64,000 bases of DNA from positions 2,342,001-2,406,000 of the forward strand of contig NZ_CP118607.1 in assembly GCF_028898945.1 (NCBI RefSeq), in the 5' to 3' direction. The notes under the pieces are model-generated. The model saw nothing but the letters and a program-made list of their open reading frames with translations, made no database searches and was not told where the DNA came from. Of the stretch, positions 1-8,168 are shown piece after piece; positions within the stretch are counted from its first letter, which is position 1; every line of letters starts with the position of its first letter. The position numbers and the translations under genes are program-made. The DNA is from Pseudomonas sp. PSKL.D1 (GTDB lineage Bacteria > Pseudomonadota > Gammaproteobacteria > Pseudomonadales > Pseudomonadaceae).

Positions 1-566
1 TGCCAGCCGAGTCGCTGGACAGCTGGGTGCTGTTCTACAAGAGCCTGTTCGACTTTGCCGCCGATGATGAAGTGGTGCTGCCCGACCCCTACGGCCTGGT
101 CAAGAGCCGCGCTCTGCGCAGCCAATGCGGCAGCCTGCGCTTGCCGCTGAACATCTCGGAAAACCGCAACACCGCCATTGCCCACGCGCTTTCCAGCTAC
201 CGCGGTTCAGGCGTTCACCACATCGCCTTCGATTGTGCGGACATCTTCAAAGAAGTGGCCAGGGCCAAGGAATCCGGCGTACCCCTGCTGGAAATTCCTT
301 TGAACTACTACGACGACCTCGCGGCGCGGTTCGATTTCAACGACGAGTTCCTGAGCGAGTTGGCGTACTACAACGTGCTGTATGACCGCGATGCCCAGGG
401 CGGCGAGCTGTTCCACGTGTACACCGAGCCGTTCGAAGAGCGTTTCTTCTTCGAGATCATCCAGCGCAAGGGTGGCTATGCCGGATACGGCGCGGCGAAC
501 GTGGCCGTGCGTCTGGCGGCGATGGCCAAGCGCCGCAGTGGGGCGGTGCGCAAGCCGGTGTTGTAG
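1..566 (+). CDS. quiC: 3-dehydroshikimate dehydratase QuiC, C-terminal part (5'-truncated by window edge)
   Basis: The reading frame is open from the first bases, so the gene begins upstream of the window. The visible 188 residues match the C-terminal half of a 4-hydroxyphenylpyruvate-dioxygenase-like (VOC) domain: a GVHHIAFDC strand with a metal-ligand type histidine pair, then LAYYNVLYD and a late glutamate-rich strand (FFFEIIQRKGGYAGYGAANV). In pseudomonads this domain forms the C-terminal half of the fused sugar-isomerase/VOC dehydroshikimate dehydratase, which converts 3-dehydroshikimate to protocatechuate during quinate and shikimate use. A true HPPD has a similar end, so the missing N-terminal half would decide. 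The GTG at 27 is internal, not a start. Confidence 0.75.
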   Translation, partial: PAESLDSWVLFYKSLFDFAADDEVVLPDPYGLVKSRALRSQCGSLRLPLNISENRNTAIAHALSSYRGSGVHHIAFDCADIFKEVARAKESGVPLLEIPLNYYDDLAARFDFNDEFLSELAYYNVLYDRDAQGGELFHVYTEPFEERFFFEIIQRKGGYAGYGAANVAVRLAAMAKRRSGAVRKPVL

Positions 567-593
567 CTGCGGCTGCAAGTGTGCCGCGTCTCT

Positions 594-678
594 TGTAGGA
601 GCGGATTTATCCGCGAAGCAAGCGACGCGGTGCCTGGCACCGGCTTCGCCGGTGTTCGCGGCTAAAGCCGCTCCTACA
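594..678. repeat. REP pair (inverted repeat), Pseudomonas putida type
   Basis: Two outward arms, TGTAGGAGCGGATTTATCC at the left and its near-complement ending CCGCTCCTACA at the right, flank a short GC-rich centre containing a second small inverted repeat (accggcttcgccggt). It lies just after the quiC stop and probably ends or stabilises that transcript. The same family recurs at 18685, 38985, 46587 and 53571. Confidence 0.85.
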
Positions 679-834
679 GTGATCGCGCCGGCTTTTAGTT
701 TTTATGCAATACAGTTGCTTCCACAAGTTGTTCAAGGTGAGTGAGAGTACCTGCGATCTAACAGCCTGCTTCCCTGCACAGCCCCGCTCACGGATAATCC
801 CTCACTTATTCCAATAAACAGCCTGTGAGTGGGT

Positions 835-1506
835 ATGAGCAATCCCGTAGTCAGCCTCGGCCAGCCTGAAACCGAAGGGGTGCGCAAGTCGCGCAAGAAC
901 AACCCCGAAAAAACCCGTGAGGACATCCTTCAGGCCGCCATCAACGAGTTCGTCCAGCAGGGCCTGGCCGGCGCGCGGGTGGACGCCATTGCCGAGCGCA
1001 CCGCCACCTCCAAACGCATGATCTACTACTACTTCGGCAGCAAGGAGCAGCTGTACGTCGAGTGCCTGGTCAAGTTGTACGGCGACATCCGCAAGACCGA
1101 GCAGAGCCTGGACCTGGGCTCGCTGCCCCCCGAACAGGCCATCTGCCGCCTTACCGAGTTCACATTCGACCACCACGACCGCAATGTCGATTTCGTGCGC
1201 ATGGTTTGCACAGAGAACATTCATTACGGCGAATACGTGAAAAAATCGCCGGAAATTCGCCAAATGAGCAGTCTGGTGCTGCAGGCGCTGGGCAGTACGT
1301 TGCAGCGCGGCGTGGCCGAGGGCGTGTTCCGCCCCGGCATCGAGGTCATCGATTTGCACATGCTGATGAGTTCGTTCTGCTTCTACCGGGTGTCCAACCG
1401 CCATACCTTTGGCGACATCTTCGAGATCGACCTCTCGGACGAGCAAATCAAGCAGCGCCACAAGGCCATGATCTGCGACGTGGTCATGCGCTATATCCGC
1501 GCCTGA
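835..1506 (+). CDS. TetR/AcrR-family transcriptional regulator
   Basis: A 223-residue regulator. Residues about 25-70 form the TetR DNA-binding domain (TREDILQAAINEFVQQG followed by VDAIAERTATSKRMIYYYF, the recognition helix). The C-terminal two thirds should bind a ligand and dimerise. ATG 835 is preferred; an in-frame GTG lies six bases earlier. It follows the quiC-type gene by 268 bp with a REP in between, so it has its own promoter. Control of aromatic or quinate genes is possible from position only. The ligand is unknown. Confidence 0.85.
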   Translation: MSNPVVSLGQPETEGVRKSRKNNPEKTREDILQAAINEFVQQGLAGARVDAIAERTATSKRMIYYYFGSKEQLYVECLVKLYGDIRKTEQSLDLGSLPPEQAICRLTEFTFDHHDRNVDFVRMVCTENIHYGEYVKKSPEIRQMSSLVLQALGSTLQRGVAEGVFRPGIEVIDLHMLMSSFCFYRVSNRHTFGDIFEIDLSDEQIKQRHKAMICDVVMRYIRA

Positions 1507-1513
1507 GCCGCCA

Positions 1514-2476
1514 TCACTCGCCCAGCCGTTGCTCACGCGACGGCGGGTAGCCGAAGTAAGCCGCGTAGCACTTGCTGAAGTGCGACACCGAAACGAAGCC
1601 GCACGCCACCGCCACTTCCATCACCGACAGGTCGGAATACTGCAGCAGGCGGCGGCTCTTGGTGATGCGTAGCTCCATGTAGTAGCGGCGTGGCGAGGTG
1701 CCCAGTTGTGCCTGAAATAGCCGGTCGATCTGCCGACGCGAGCGGCCGCTGTAAGCGGCGAGCTGGTCGAGGCTGAGGGTTTCTTCCAGGTTGTTTTCCA
1801 TCAGTTCGACGATGGTGCGCAGGTGCAGGCTCATGGATTTCTTGGCGCCGGGCCCGACCTGGCGATAGCGCGCGCCGGAAAACGACAGGATTTCCTCCAC
1901 ACCTTCGGCCAACCCGTCGCCATACAACCTGCGCACCAGGCCGAGCATCAATTCCATGGCACCGTTGGGGCTGGCGGCAGTGAGGCGGTCGCGGTCCAGG
2001 GTGAAGCTGGCCGGGGTGATGCGCGTTTGCGGGCTGCGCTCGGACAGGCTGGCACGCTGCTCGGGGTGAATGCTGCAGCCGTAGTCATCCAGCACCCCGG
2101 CGCGGCCCAGAAACCAGGCGCCGTTCCACAGGCCGCCCAGGGCCTTGTCCTGGCTCGCGCAGTCGTCCAGCAGCCGGTCCAGTTCAGGGTACTTGAGCGG
2201 CGTACGCAGGCCGCCGCAGATCACCAGCAGGTCCAGTTGCTTCAGTTCATCAGCCGCCAGTTCGTTGGCCACCAGCTCCAGGCCCAGATCGCTCAACACT
2301 CGGTCACCGTCCAGCGATAACGGGGTAAAGCAGAAGCTGTCGGCGCGCAGCAGGTTGGCTGTTACCAGTACGTCCATGGCCACCGTGAAACTGGCCATCG
2401 AGAAATGCTCCAGCAACACGAAATCCACCCGATACGGCGCCTGGGCGCTGCCCGTGGCGGACTTCAGGCGCAGCAT
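1514..2476 (-). CDS. AraC-family regulator with DJ-1/PfpI (GlxA-like) N-terminal domain
   Basis: From residue about 15 to 180 the protein has a class-I amidotransferase-like fold (YRVDFVLLEHFSMASF, then DLLVICGG and GGLWNGAWFLGRAG; the last replaces the usual nucleophile-cysteine elbow, so it is a sensor and not an enzyme). Residues about 215-315 are an AraC double helix-turn-helix (SLDQLAAYSGRSRRQIDRLF and VMEVAVACGFVSVSHFSKCY). This GlxA/CdhR/ArgR-type architecture usually controls use of nitrogen compounds such as betaines or amino acids. ATG 2476 gives 320 residues, the normal family length. A longer form from ATG 2656 is possible but its added N-terminus shows no family similarity. It converges with the TetR gene (7 bp gap). 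Confidence 0.85.
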   Translation of the reverse strand: MLRLKSATGSAQAPYRVDFVLLEHFSMASFTVAMDVLVTANLLRADSFCFTPLSLDGDRVLSDLGLELVANELAADELKQLDLLVICGGLRTPLKYPELDRLLDDCASQDKALGGLWNGAWFLGRAGVLDDYGCSIHPEQRASLSERSPQTRITPASFTLDRDRLTAASPNGAMELMLGLVRRLYGDGLAEGVEEILSFSGARYRQVGPGAKKSMSLHLRTIVELMENNLEETLSLDQLAAYSGRSRRQIDRLFQAQLGTSPRRYYMELRITKSRRLLQYSDLSVMEVAVACGFVSVSHFSKCYAAYFGYPPSREQRLGE

Positions 2477-2698
2477 GTTGCTGGTGCTGGTCTTTTTGCT
2501 GAACTGGCGTGGGGTGGGCACTCTGGACTCCGCTTCCTGGCTGGCCTGCAGAGTGTGGCGGGTGCCCGTGGGAAAGACAATCGTCCCGGTGTGCGTGTCG
2601 TATTCAAGGTCGTGTTGAGGCAACTTCGAAAGGCAATCCAACTGAACCCTCGCCATTTCCCGTAACCCAACCCAGTACATGCCAACGGGAGAGTACTC

Positions 2699-2911
2699 AT
2701 GGAAATCGGAACGATCTGGATCATGGTGGCGGCGGTGATCATTGTGCTGGAGATCTTCGCCATCTGGCACATCATCGGCAGCGACCGGCGCGCCGAACGC
2801 AAGATGCTGTGGGTCGTCTTCGTGGTGTATGCGCCGTTTCCGGGTTTGCTGTTCTGGGCCTGGCGCGGGCCGCGGGCAGTGAAGGGCAGGGCTGTGTTGC
2901 AGGAGAAATGA
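2699..2911 (+). CDS. small two-TM membrane protein, PLDc_N type
   Basis: A 70-residue protein with two hydrophobic stretches (residues about 5-26 and 38-56) around a short basic loop (GSDRRAERK), ending in PFPGLLFWAWRGPR. This matches the small stand-alone PLDc_N proteins that resemble the N-terminal anchor of cardiolipin synthases; no catalytic HKD motif is present. A good Shine-Dalgarno GGGAG lies 8 bases before the ATG. It is divergent from the AraC-type gene and shares its upstream region. The function is unknown. Confidence 0.8.
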   Translation: MEIGTIWIMVAAVIIVLEIFAIWHIIGSDRRAERKMLWVVFVVYAPFPGLLFWAWRGPRAVKGRAVLQEK

Positions 2912-2960
2912 GGGCCAGGACATCAGGCGCTGGATGGCGCCTGATGTGTTTCAGCGGGGC

Positions 2961-3278
2961 TCAGGGCACGATGCTGAAGTTGATGGCTGGCCCGAGCCCG
3001 TCCACCATCAGGCTGCCGTGAAAGCGCACGCGCGTCAGCACCTGCAGTTCCTTGAACAGTTTGTGGACTTGCCCGCGTATTTCCTGTTCGGCCTCGCTGA
3101 TGCGCTCGGCCATGCGGGTGTGGAACAGCGGAATCTCGCCCAGCAACGTGGTTTCGATGTGGTGGATGGTGCTCCAGCCGATGTCGCGCATGTACAGGCG
3201 GGCTTTGGCGGCAGCGTCTTCATCTTCGGCGGTGCGCGGGGTGATGGTGTAGGCCAGTTGGAAGTTGTGCATGGTCAT
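2961..3278 (-). CDS. conserved hypothetical protein, 105 aa
   Basis: The start at 3278 is supported by AAGGAG seven bases upstream; a longer frame to 3335 lacks this. The product (MTMHNFQLAYTITPRT...) is soluble, with an amphipathic middle rich in acidic and basic residues and no signal peptide. It resembles small pseudomonad proteins of unknown function that I cannot name. It is divergent from the GNAT gene across an AT-rich 180 bp region. Confidence 0.75.
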   Translation of the reverse strand: MTMHNFQLAYTITPRTAEDEDAAAKARLYMRDIGWSTIHHIETTLLGEIPLFHTRMAERISEAEQEIRGQVHKLFKELQVLTRVRFHGSLMVDGLGPAINFSIVP

Positions 3279-3396
3279 GGGTATCTCCTTGATGAACGCA
3301 GGATTGCGGTGACCGGCCTCCGTGCCGTGGCGCACAATCTAACGCGCAATTCGTGCCAGGGAAACATACGCGTAGTTCAAATTTCACATCGCAATT

Positions 3397-3410
3397 TAGG
3401 AAATTTCCTA
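3397..3410. promoter_or_regulatory. 14-bp perfect palindrome, candidate operator
   Basis: TAGGAAATTTCCTA lies in the AT-rich space between the divergent 105-aa gene and the GNAT gene. Related AAATTT words occur on both sides (near 3380 and 3439), so several proteins could bind cooperatively. No regulator can be assigned. Confidence 0.4.
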
Positions 3411-3460
3411 CACGTTCAACGCAAAGAAATTAGAATCAAAATTTGCCCCGAGCTGCCCTC

Positions 3461-3955
3461 ATGTTGCCCATCGAACTACTCCCGACCACCGTCGATCACG
3501 CTGACCTGATCCGTAACCTGTATCAGTTCTATGCCTATGAGTCGTCCGACTGGGAGCAGGAGGATGTTGAGGTGGATGGGCGCTTCTACATCCACGAGGC
3601 GCATTTGCAGCGGTACTGGCAAGCCGAAGGCTGGAGCGCCAACCTGGTACTGGCGGACGGCTTCATCGCCGGGTTCGTGTTGATTGAACAAAGCGAACTG
3701 CCGGGGATGCACGCTGCCGAGTTGGCGGACCTGTTCATTCTCAAGCGATACCGGCGCCAGGGCATCGGCCGTGCCGTGGCGCAACAGATACTCTGCAGCC
3801 CGGGCGACTGGCTATTGCGGTGCCACGTGCTGGACCCGATTGCGGTGGCATTTTGCAGGGCCGTGGTGGCAGACCTGCCGCGCCCGGCCCGGCAAATTGC
3901 CCTTGCCGATGATCCCGACCTGTTGAACTTCAACATAACCTCAGCCCTGCACTGA
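3461..3955 (+). CDS. GNAT-family N-acetyltransferase
   Basis: A 164-residue single-domain GNAT protein. The acetyl-CoA loop is visible as RRQGIGRAVAQQIL (motif A, R-x-x-G-x-G), preceded by the beta-4 strand AAELADLFILKRY. The start at ATG 3461 (MLPIELLPTT) is preferred over TTG 3443. The substrate cannot be told; acidic N-terminal residues (SSDWEQEDVEVDGRFY) may form the acceptor site. It is followed at 135 bp by the GGDEF-EAL gene, which has its own promoter, so the two are probably not co-transcribed. Confidence 0.85.
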   Translation: MLPIELLPTTVDHADLIRNLYQFYAYESSDWEQEDVEVDGRFYIHEAHLQRYWQAEGWSANLVLADGFIAGFVLIEQSELPGMHAAELADLFILKRYRRQGIGRAVAQQILCSPGDWLLRCHVLDPIAVAFCRAVVADLPRPARQIALADDPDLLNFNITSALH

Positions 3956-3974
3956 TGTTTGCTTGGCAAAATTA

Positions 3975-3990
3975 TGTGAGCCACTTCACA
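3975..3990. promoter_or_regulatory. perfect Crp/Vfr-type site TGTGA-N6-TCACA
   Basis: TGTGAgccactTCACA matches the Crp core exactly and lies about 100 bp before the GGDEF-EAL start. A plausible promoter overlaps it: TTCACA at 3985-3990 and CATAAT at 4007-4012 with 16 bp between. Crp bound here would cover the -35 element, which suggests repression. The promoter assignment is inference. Confidence 0.6.
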
Positions 3991-4090
3991 AAATTTACCC
4001 AAGCGGCATAATGCCAGCACCTTGATTCAAGACCCGGCCGCCCTGGCTCGGGGTTCTTATTCGTGCACATCGCAGGTTCGGGTAAAACTC

Positions 4091-6181
4091 ATGTCGCTAG
4101 TTGCAAGCCCAGACATCATGTACCGGCTGTTGATCCAGAGCGTGGTGGATTACGCCATCTACATGCTCACCCCCAACGGCATTGTTGCCAACTGGAACCC
4201 GGGTGCCCAACGGGCCAAGGGCTATGTGGCCGACGAAATTGTCGGCAAACACTACTCGCTGTTCTACAGCGAGGCTGAACGCGAGGCTGGCATTCCCGAC
4301 CAGAACCTGCGCCAGGCATTGGACACCGGGCGCTTCGAAGAGATCGGCCTGCGCCTGCGCAAGGACGGCACGGCGTTCCATGCCCACGTGGTGATTGATG
4401 CCGTGCGTGATGACAGTGGCCAGTTGGTGGGGTTCGCCAAGGTTACCCGTGACATTTCCCAACGTCGGCAGCAGGAGATGGAGTTGCTGCAGGCCAAGGA
4501 ACTGGCCGAGCAGTACAGCCAGGAAATGACCAAACTGTCGCAGTTTCTCGACTCGGTCATTGCCAACATCCCCGCCAGCGTCATCGTTCAGGACTTGGAG
4601 AGCCAGCGCATTCTGCTGGCCAACCAGCAGGCTGAGCGGCTGTTCGGTGGCCGTGGCAGCATGCTCGGCCATTTGCCCACCGAATGCATGGCACCGGCCG
4701 CGGCCGATTACCTGGAGCAGCAATTCAGCCGTGGCGCCCGCAGCAGCAAAGGCTTCGCTGCCGAAACACGGGTCGACACGCTGCGCGGCCCACGGACCTT
4801 GCGCAGCCGCACTCTGCTCAGCCAGAACCGCGAAGGGCAGGCTGATTACCTGCTGTTCGTCGCTGAAGATGCCACCGAGGAGTTGGCCGCCCATGCGCAG
4901 ATCCACCACATGGCGCACCACGATGCGCTGACCGGCCTGCCCAACCGCACCCTGTTCAACGAACGCCTGAAACAGGCGCTGGTGCGTGCGGACGACAACG
5001 ACAAGCTCACCGCCGCCTTGTGCCTGGACCTGGACAACTTCAAGAACATCAACGACTCCCTGGGCCACGCCTTTGGTGACAAATTGCTGCGTGCCCTGGG
5101 TAAGCGCCTGCGCCGCGAGTTGCGCGAGCACGACACGCTTGCCCGCCTGGGCGGCGACGAGTTCGCGGTGGTGCTTACCGGCCTGGAAAGCCGTGAGGCG
5201 GCGTGCAATACCGCCCAACGCCTGATAGACGCAATTTGCCCACCGTTCCAGATCGAGGGGCATCAATTCACCGTGGGCGTGAGCATCGGCATTGCCATCG
5301 CCCCCGATGACAACGAACAGGCCGAGCAACTGCTCGGTTATGCCGACATGGCCCTGTACGAAGCCAAGCGCAACGGCCGCAACCGTTACGAATGCTTCCA
5401 CCTGGAACTGGATGTGGCCGCACGCCAGCGCCGCCTGGTGGAAACCGACCTGCGCACAGCGTTGCACCTGGGCCAACTGCACCTGCACTACCAACCGGTG
5501 GTGGACCAGCAAACCAGCAGCGTCACCGGGTACGAAGCGTTGCTGCGCTGGGAGCACCCGACCCGTGGCATGGTCATGCCCATGGACTTCATCCCCATCG
5601 CCGAAGAAACCGGGCTGATTCACGAGCTTGGCACCCGCGCGCTGAACCTGGCCTGCCAGGAAGCCGCCAGCTGGGACAGTGAGCAGACGGTGTCGGTCAA
5701 CCTGTCGCCGGTGCAATTCAAGAACGCCAACCTGGTGCAGGTCGTCGCCCTGGCGCTGTCCGACTCCGGGCTGCCACCACGGCGCCTGGAGCTGGAAATC
5801 ACCGAGTCGGTGCTGCTCGGCAACAGCGAGGAAAACGTGCGCATCCTGCGGGCGCTCAAGGACCTGGGCGTCTCGATCTCGCTGGATGACTTTGGCACCG
5901 GCTATTCGTCACTGGGCTACCTGCGTTCGTTCCCGTTCGACCGGATCAAGATCGACAAGTCATTCGTGCACGACATGTGCGACAGCCGCGAAGCGATGTC
6001 GATCATCCGCGCGATCACCGAGCTGTCCAACAGCCTGATGATCAAGACCACGGCAGAAGGGGTGGAGTCCGAAGAGCAGATGAAACGCCTGGCGGCTGAA
6101 GGGTGCTCGCACTTCCAGGGGTACCTGTACGGGCGCCCGGCGCCAGCGAGCGAGCGCTTGAAGCAGGTGACAGTAGCCTAG
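4091..6181 (+). CDS. PAS-PAS-GGDEF-EAL cyclic-di-GMP signalling protein
   Basis: A 696-residue cytoplasmic sensor with no membrane segment. Domains in order: PAS at about 10-120 (DYAIYMLTPNG...NWNPGAQRAKGY), a short coiled linker, a second PAS at about 155-260, GGDEF at about 275-430 and EAL at about 445-690. The cyclase motif is intact (LARLGGDEFAVVL) with an inhibitory RxxD site (REHD) five residues before it. The phosphodiesterase motifs are also intact (YEALLRW, ELEITES, DDFGTGYSS, AEGVES). Both activities are therefore possible, with PAS input choosing the direction. ATG 4091 fits family starts better than the TTG at 4022. A Crp-type site lies upstream. Confidence 0.9.
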   Translation: MSLVASPDIMYRLLIQSVVDYAIYMLTPNGIVANWNPGAQRAKGYVADEIVGKHYSLFYSEAEREAGIPDQNLRQALDTGRFEEIGLRLRKDGTAFHAHVVIDAVRDDSGQLVGFAKVTRDISQRRQQEMELLQAKELAEQYSQEMTKLSQFLDSVIANIPASVIVQDLESQRILLANQQAERLFGGRGSMLGHLPTECMAPAAADYLEQQFSRGARSSKGFAAETRVDTLRGPRTLRSRTLLSQNREGQADYLLFVAEDATEELAAHAQIHHMAHHDALTGLPNRTLFNERLKQALVRADDNDKLTAALCLDLDNFKNINDSLGHAFGDKLLRALGKRLRRELREHDTLARLGGDEFAVVLTGLESREAACNTAQRLIDAICPPFQIEGHQFTVGVSIGIAIAPDDNEQAEQLLGYADMALYEAKRNGRNRYECFHLELDVAARQRRLVETDLRTALHLGQLHLHYQPVVDQQTSSVTGYEALLRWEHPTRGMVMPMDFIPIAEETGLIHELGTRALNLACQEAASWDSEQTVSVNLSPVQFKNANLVQVVALALSDSGLPPRRLELEITESVLLGNSEENVRILRALKDLGVSISLDDFGTGYSSLGYLRSFPFDRIKIDKSFVHDMCDSREAMSIIRAITELSNSLMIKTTAEGVESEEQMKRLAAEGCSHFQGYLYGRPAPASERLKQVTVA

Positions 6182-6182
6182 T

Positions 6183-6223
6183 GGCAGGGCCTCTTCGCCG
6201 GAGCGCCCGCGAAGAGGCCTGCC
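6183..6223. terminator. bidirectional hairpin terminator
   Basis: Inverted repeat GCCTCTTCGC / GCGAAGAGGC with outer GGCAG/CTGCC arms, placed between the convergent GGDEF-EAL and aldo/keto reductase genes. No long T-run follows on either strand. Confidence 0.65.
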
Positions 6224-6229
6224 ATGCCT

Positions 6230-7057
6230 TCAGTTGGTCCAGTCTGGCGCAAACTCCGGATTGACCACCCGCCGATCTTTGGGCAACCCGGCAATCAACG
6301 CCCGGTCCTGATCGTCCAGCCGCACGTCCAGCGCCGCCAGGTTGGCCAACTGGTTCGCCCGGCTGCTGGCCTTGGGAATCACTGCCACGCCGTCCTGATC
6401 CAGCAGCCATTTCAACGCCACCTGGCTTGGCAGCACGCCGTGTTTGTGCGCAATCTGCTGAATCACTGGCTGCTCAGCCGCCTGGCCACGGGCCAGCGGT
6501 GTATAGGCCGTGAGCAGCAAATCGTGCTGGCGGGCGTAGTCGAGCAGCGGTTGCTGGCCAAGCAACACGTGGTACTCCACCTGCACGGCAGACAAGGGCG
6601 CGCTGAGGTCTTCGATCACCCGGCGCAGCAGGCCCAGGGGGAAGTTGGCCACCCCGATGTTGCGCGCCTTGCCTTCGTCACGCAGCGCAACCAAGGTTTC
6701 GATACTGCGCGCCAAGTCCCAGTCAGCGCCACCTGGCCAATGAATGTGGAACAGGTCGACCTGCTCGGTGCCCAGTGCACGCAGGCTGTCTTCGAGGGAC
6801 TGGCGCATGGCCTCGGGCGTCAGGCGGTCCCACCACACTTTGGTGGTCAGGTGGATCTGCTCTCGCGGCACGCTGCTGTCACGCAGGGCCTGGCCGACTG
6901 CTGCTTCGTTGTTGTAGGCGGTGGCTGTATCGATGTGGCGATAACCCAGTTCCAACGCCTGAAGAACCGCCTGTGTGCACTCGGCACCGGTCATGGGCCA
7001 GGTTCCCAGGCCGATGCTGGGCAAGGAAAGGCCGTTGCGGGTGGTGAGCCGTTGCAT
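6230..7057 (-). CDS. dkgB: aldo/keto reductase, DkgB-like (2,5-diketo-D-gluconate reductase B type)
   Basis: A 275-residue AKR barrel. The tetrad is visible: Asp and Tyr in DTATAYNNE, Lys in LTTKVWW and His in FHIHWPGG. The NADPH phosphate-binding motif is VIPKASSRANQL. The C-terminus (DRRVVNPEFAPDW) matches DkgB and not the larger AKR groups. Such enzymes reduce 2,5-diketogluconate, methylglyoxal and other carbonyls with NADPH. ATG 7057 has AAGGAG upstream. It sits alone between a terminator and a divergent EamA gene, so the physiological substrate is unclear. Confidence 0.85.
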   Translation of the reverse strand: MQRLTTRNGLSLPSIGLGTWPMTGAECTQAVLQALELGYRHIDTATAYNNEAAVGQALRDSSVPREQIHLTTKVWWDRLTPEAMRQSLEDSLRALGTEQVDLFHIHWPGGADWDLARSIETLVALRDEGKARNIGVANFPLGLLRRVIEDLSAPLSAVQVEYHVLLGQQPLLDYARQHDLLLTAYTPLARGQAAEQPVIQQIAHKHGVLPSQVALKWLLDQDGVAVIPKASSRANQLANLAALDVRLDDQDRALIAGLPKDRRVVNPEFAPDWTN

Positions 7058-7285
7058 GAAAACTCCTTGTACGGGTTTGGGGTGCCTGGCCGATGGTGCG
7101 CGTTTCACCTCGCGCGAGCCATGCGCAGCGCGTGAAAAGTGGTCGATCAGCGAACGGAAAGCGAAATGCCCTACACAAGACGAGTGAATGATCTTCCTTA
7201 AGTTGTCGTATCTCTTCTAGAATTCGCTCTGTCGCACCTGCCTTCCCCTGGCGCAGCATTCAGCCGCGCCGCCGCCGAGAACGCC

Positions 7286-8164
7286 ATGAGTTCCAGTACA
7301 CCGTTATCCGGAGTCAACCAACCCTTGCGCGGCATCGCTCTGGTGGTGGTGGCAACGTTTCTGTTTGCCAGCCACGATGCCCTGTCCAAATTCCTTGGTG
7401 GCCTGTACCCGATCATCATGGTGGTGTGGGCACGCTACCTGGTGCATACCCTGCTGATGGCGGGCATCTTCCTGCCCAAGGCCGGCCTGAATGTGTTGCG
7501 TACACGTCGCCCGGTGTTGCAGACGCTGCGGGCACTGAGCCTGCTCAGCACCAGCCTGCTGTTCACCACCGGCCTGCAGTATTTGCCTTTGGCGGAGGCC
7601 ACTGCCGTCAACTTCCTTGCTCCGGTGCTGGTCACGGCGCTGTCAGCGCCGCTGCTCAAGGAGCGCGTCACGGTCGGCCAGTGGGTGGCGGTGGTACTGG
7701 GCTTTATCGGCGTGCTGGTGGTGGTGCACCCAGGCGGTGCCATGTTCACGCCTGCGATTCTCTACCCGTTTGGTTCAGCCCTGGGCTTTTGCTTCTACCA
7801 GTTGCTCACCCGCATTCTGGCCGCCCATGACAGCCCGACCACCAGCAACTTCTACGCCGGGTTGTGCAACACCTTGGTGATGAGCGCGTTGGTGCCGTTC
7901 TTCTGGGAAGTGCCGCGCTGGGACCACGCCTTGCTGATGCTGGCGCTGGGTGGTTTTGGCATGAGCGCACACCTACTGCTGACCCAGGCATTCCGGCATG
8001 CGGCGCCCGCGTTGTTGGCGCCGTTCAGCTATTGCCAAATCGTGTTTGCCGGGTTGTTGGGGGCAGTGATTTACAGCCAGGTGCCGGACCGCTCGAGTTT
8101 GCTGGGAATCGGGATCATCTGCCTGAGCGGGCTGGGCGCGGCCTGGATGCAGCGTAAGAAATAA
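7286..8164 (+). CDS. EamA/DMT-superfamily inner-membrane exporter
   Basis: 292 residues with about ten hydrophobic helices in two EamA repeats (first about 15-145, ending in the typical GQWVAVVLGFIGVLVVVHPG; second about 155-290). Members export metabolites such as amino acids or import small solutes; the cargo cannot be read from the sequence. The 228 bp upstream region, shared with the divergent dkgB-like gene, shows no site I can name. It ends 4 bp before the DUF6708 gene on the other strand. Confidence 0.85.
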   Translation: MSSSTPLSGVNQPLRGIALVVVATFLFASHDALSKFLGGLYPIIMVVWARYLVHTLLMAGIFLPKAGLNVLRTRRPVLQTLRALSLLSTSLLFTTGLQYLPLAEATAVNFLAPVLVTALSAPLLKERVTVGQWVAVVLGFIGVLVVVHPGGAMFTPAILYPFGSALGFCFYQLLTRILAAHDSPTTSNFYAGLCNTLVMSALVPFFWEVPRWDHALLMLALGGFGMSAHLLLTQAFRHAAPALLAPFSYCQIVFAGLLGAVIYSQVPDRSSLLGIGIICLSGLGAAWMQRKK

Positions 8165-8168
8165 GTGT

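Noticed and set aside
4097..5716. Minus-strand frame of 539 codons opposite the GGDEF-EAL gene
   Set aside because: Shadow of a gene with intact GGDEF and EAL motifs.
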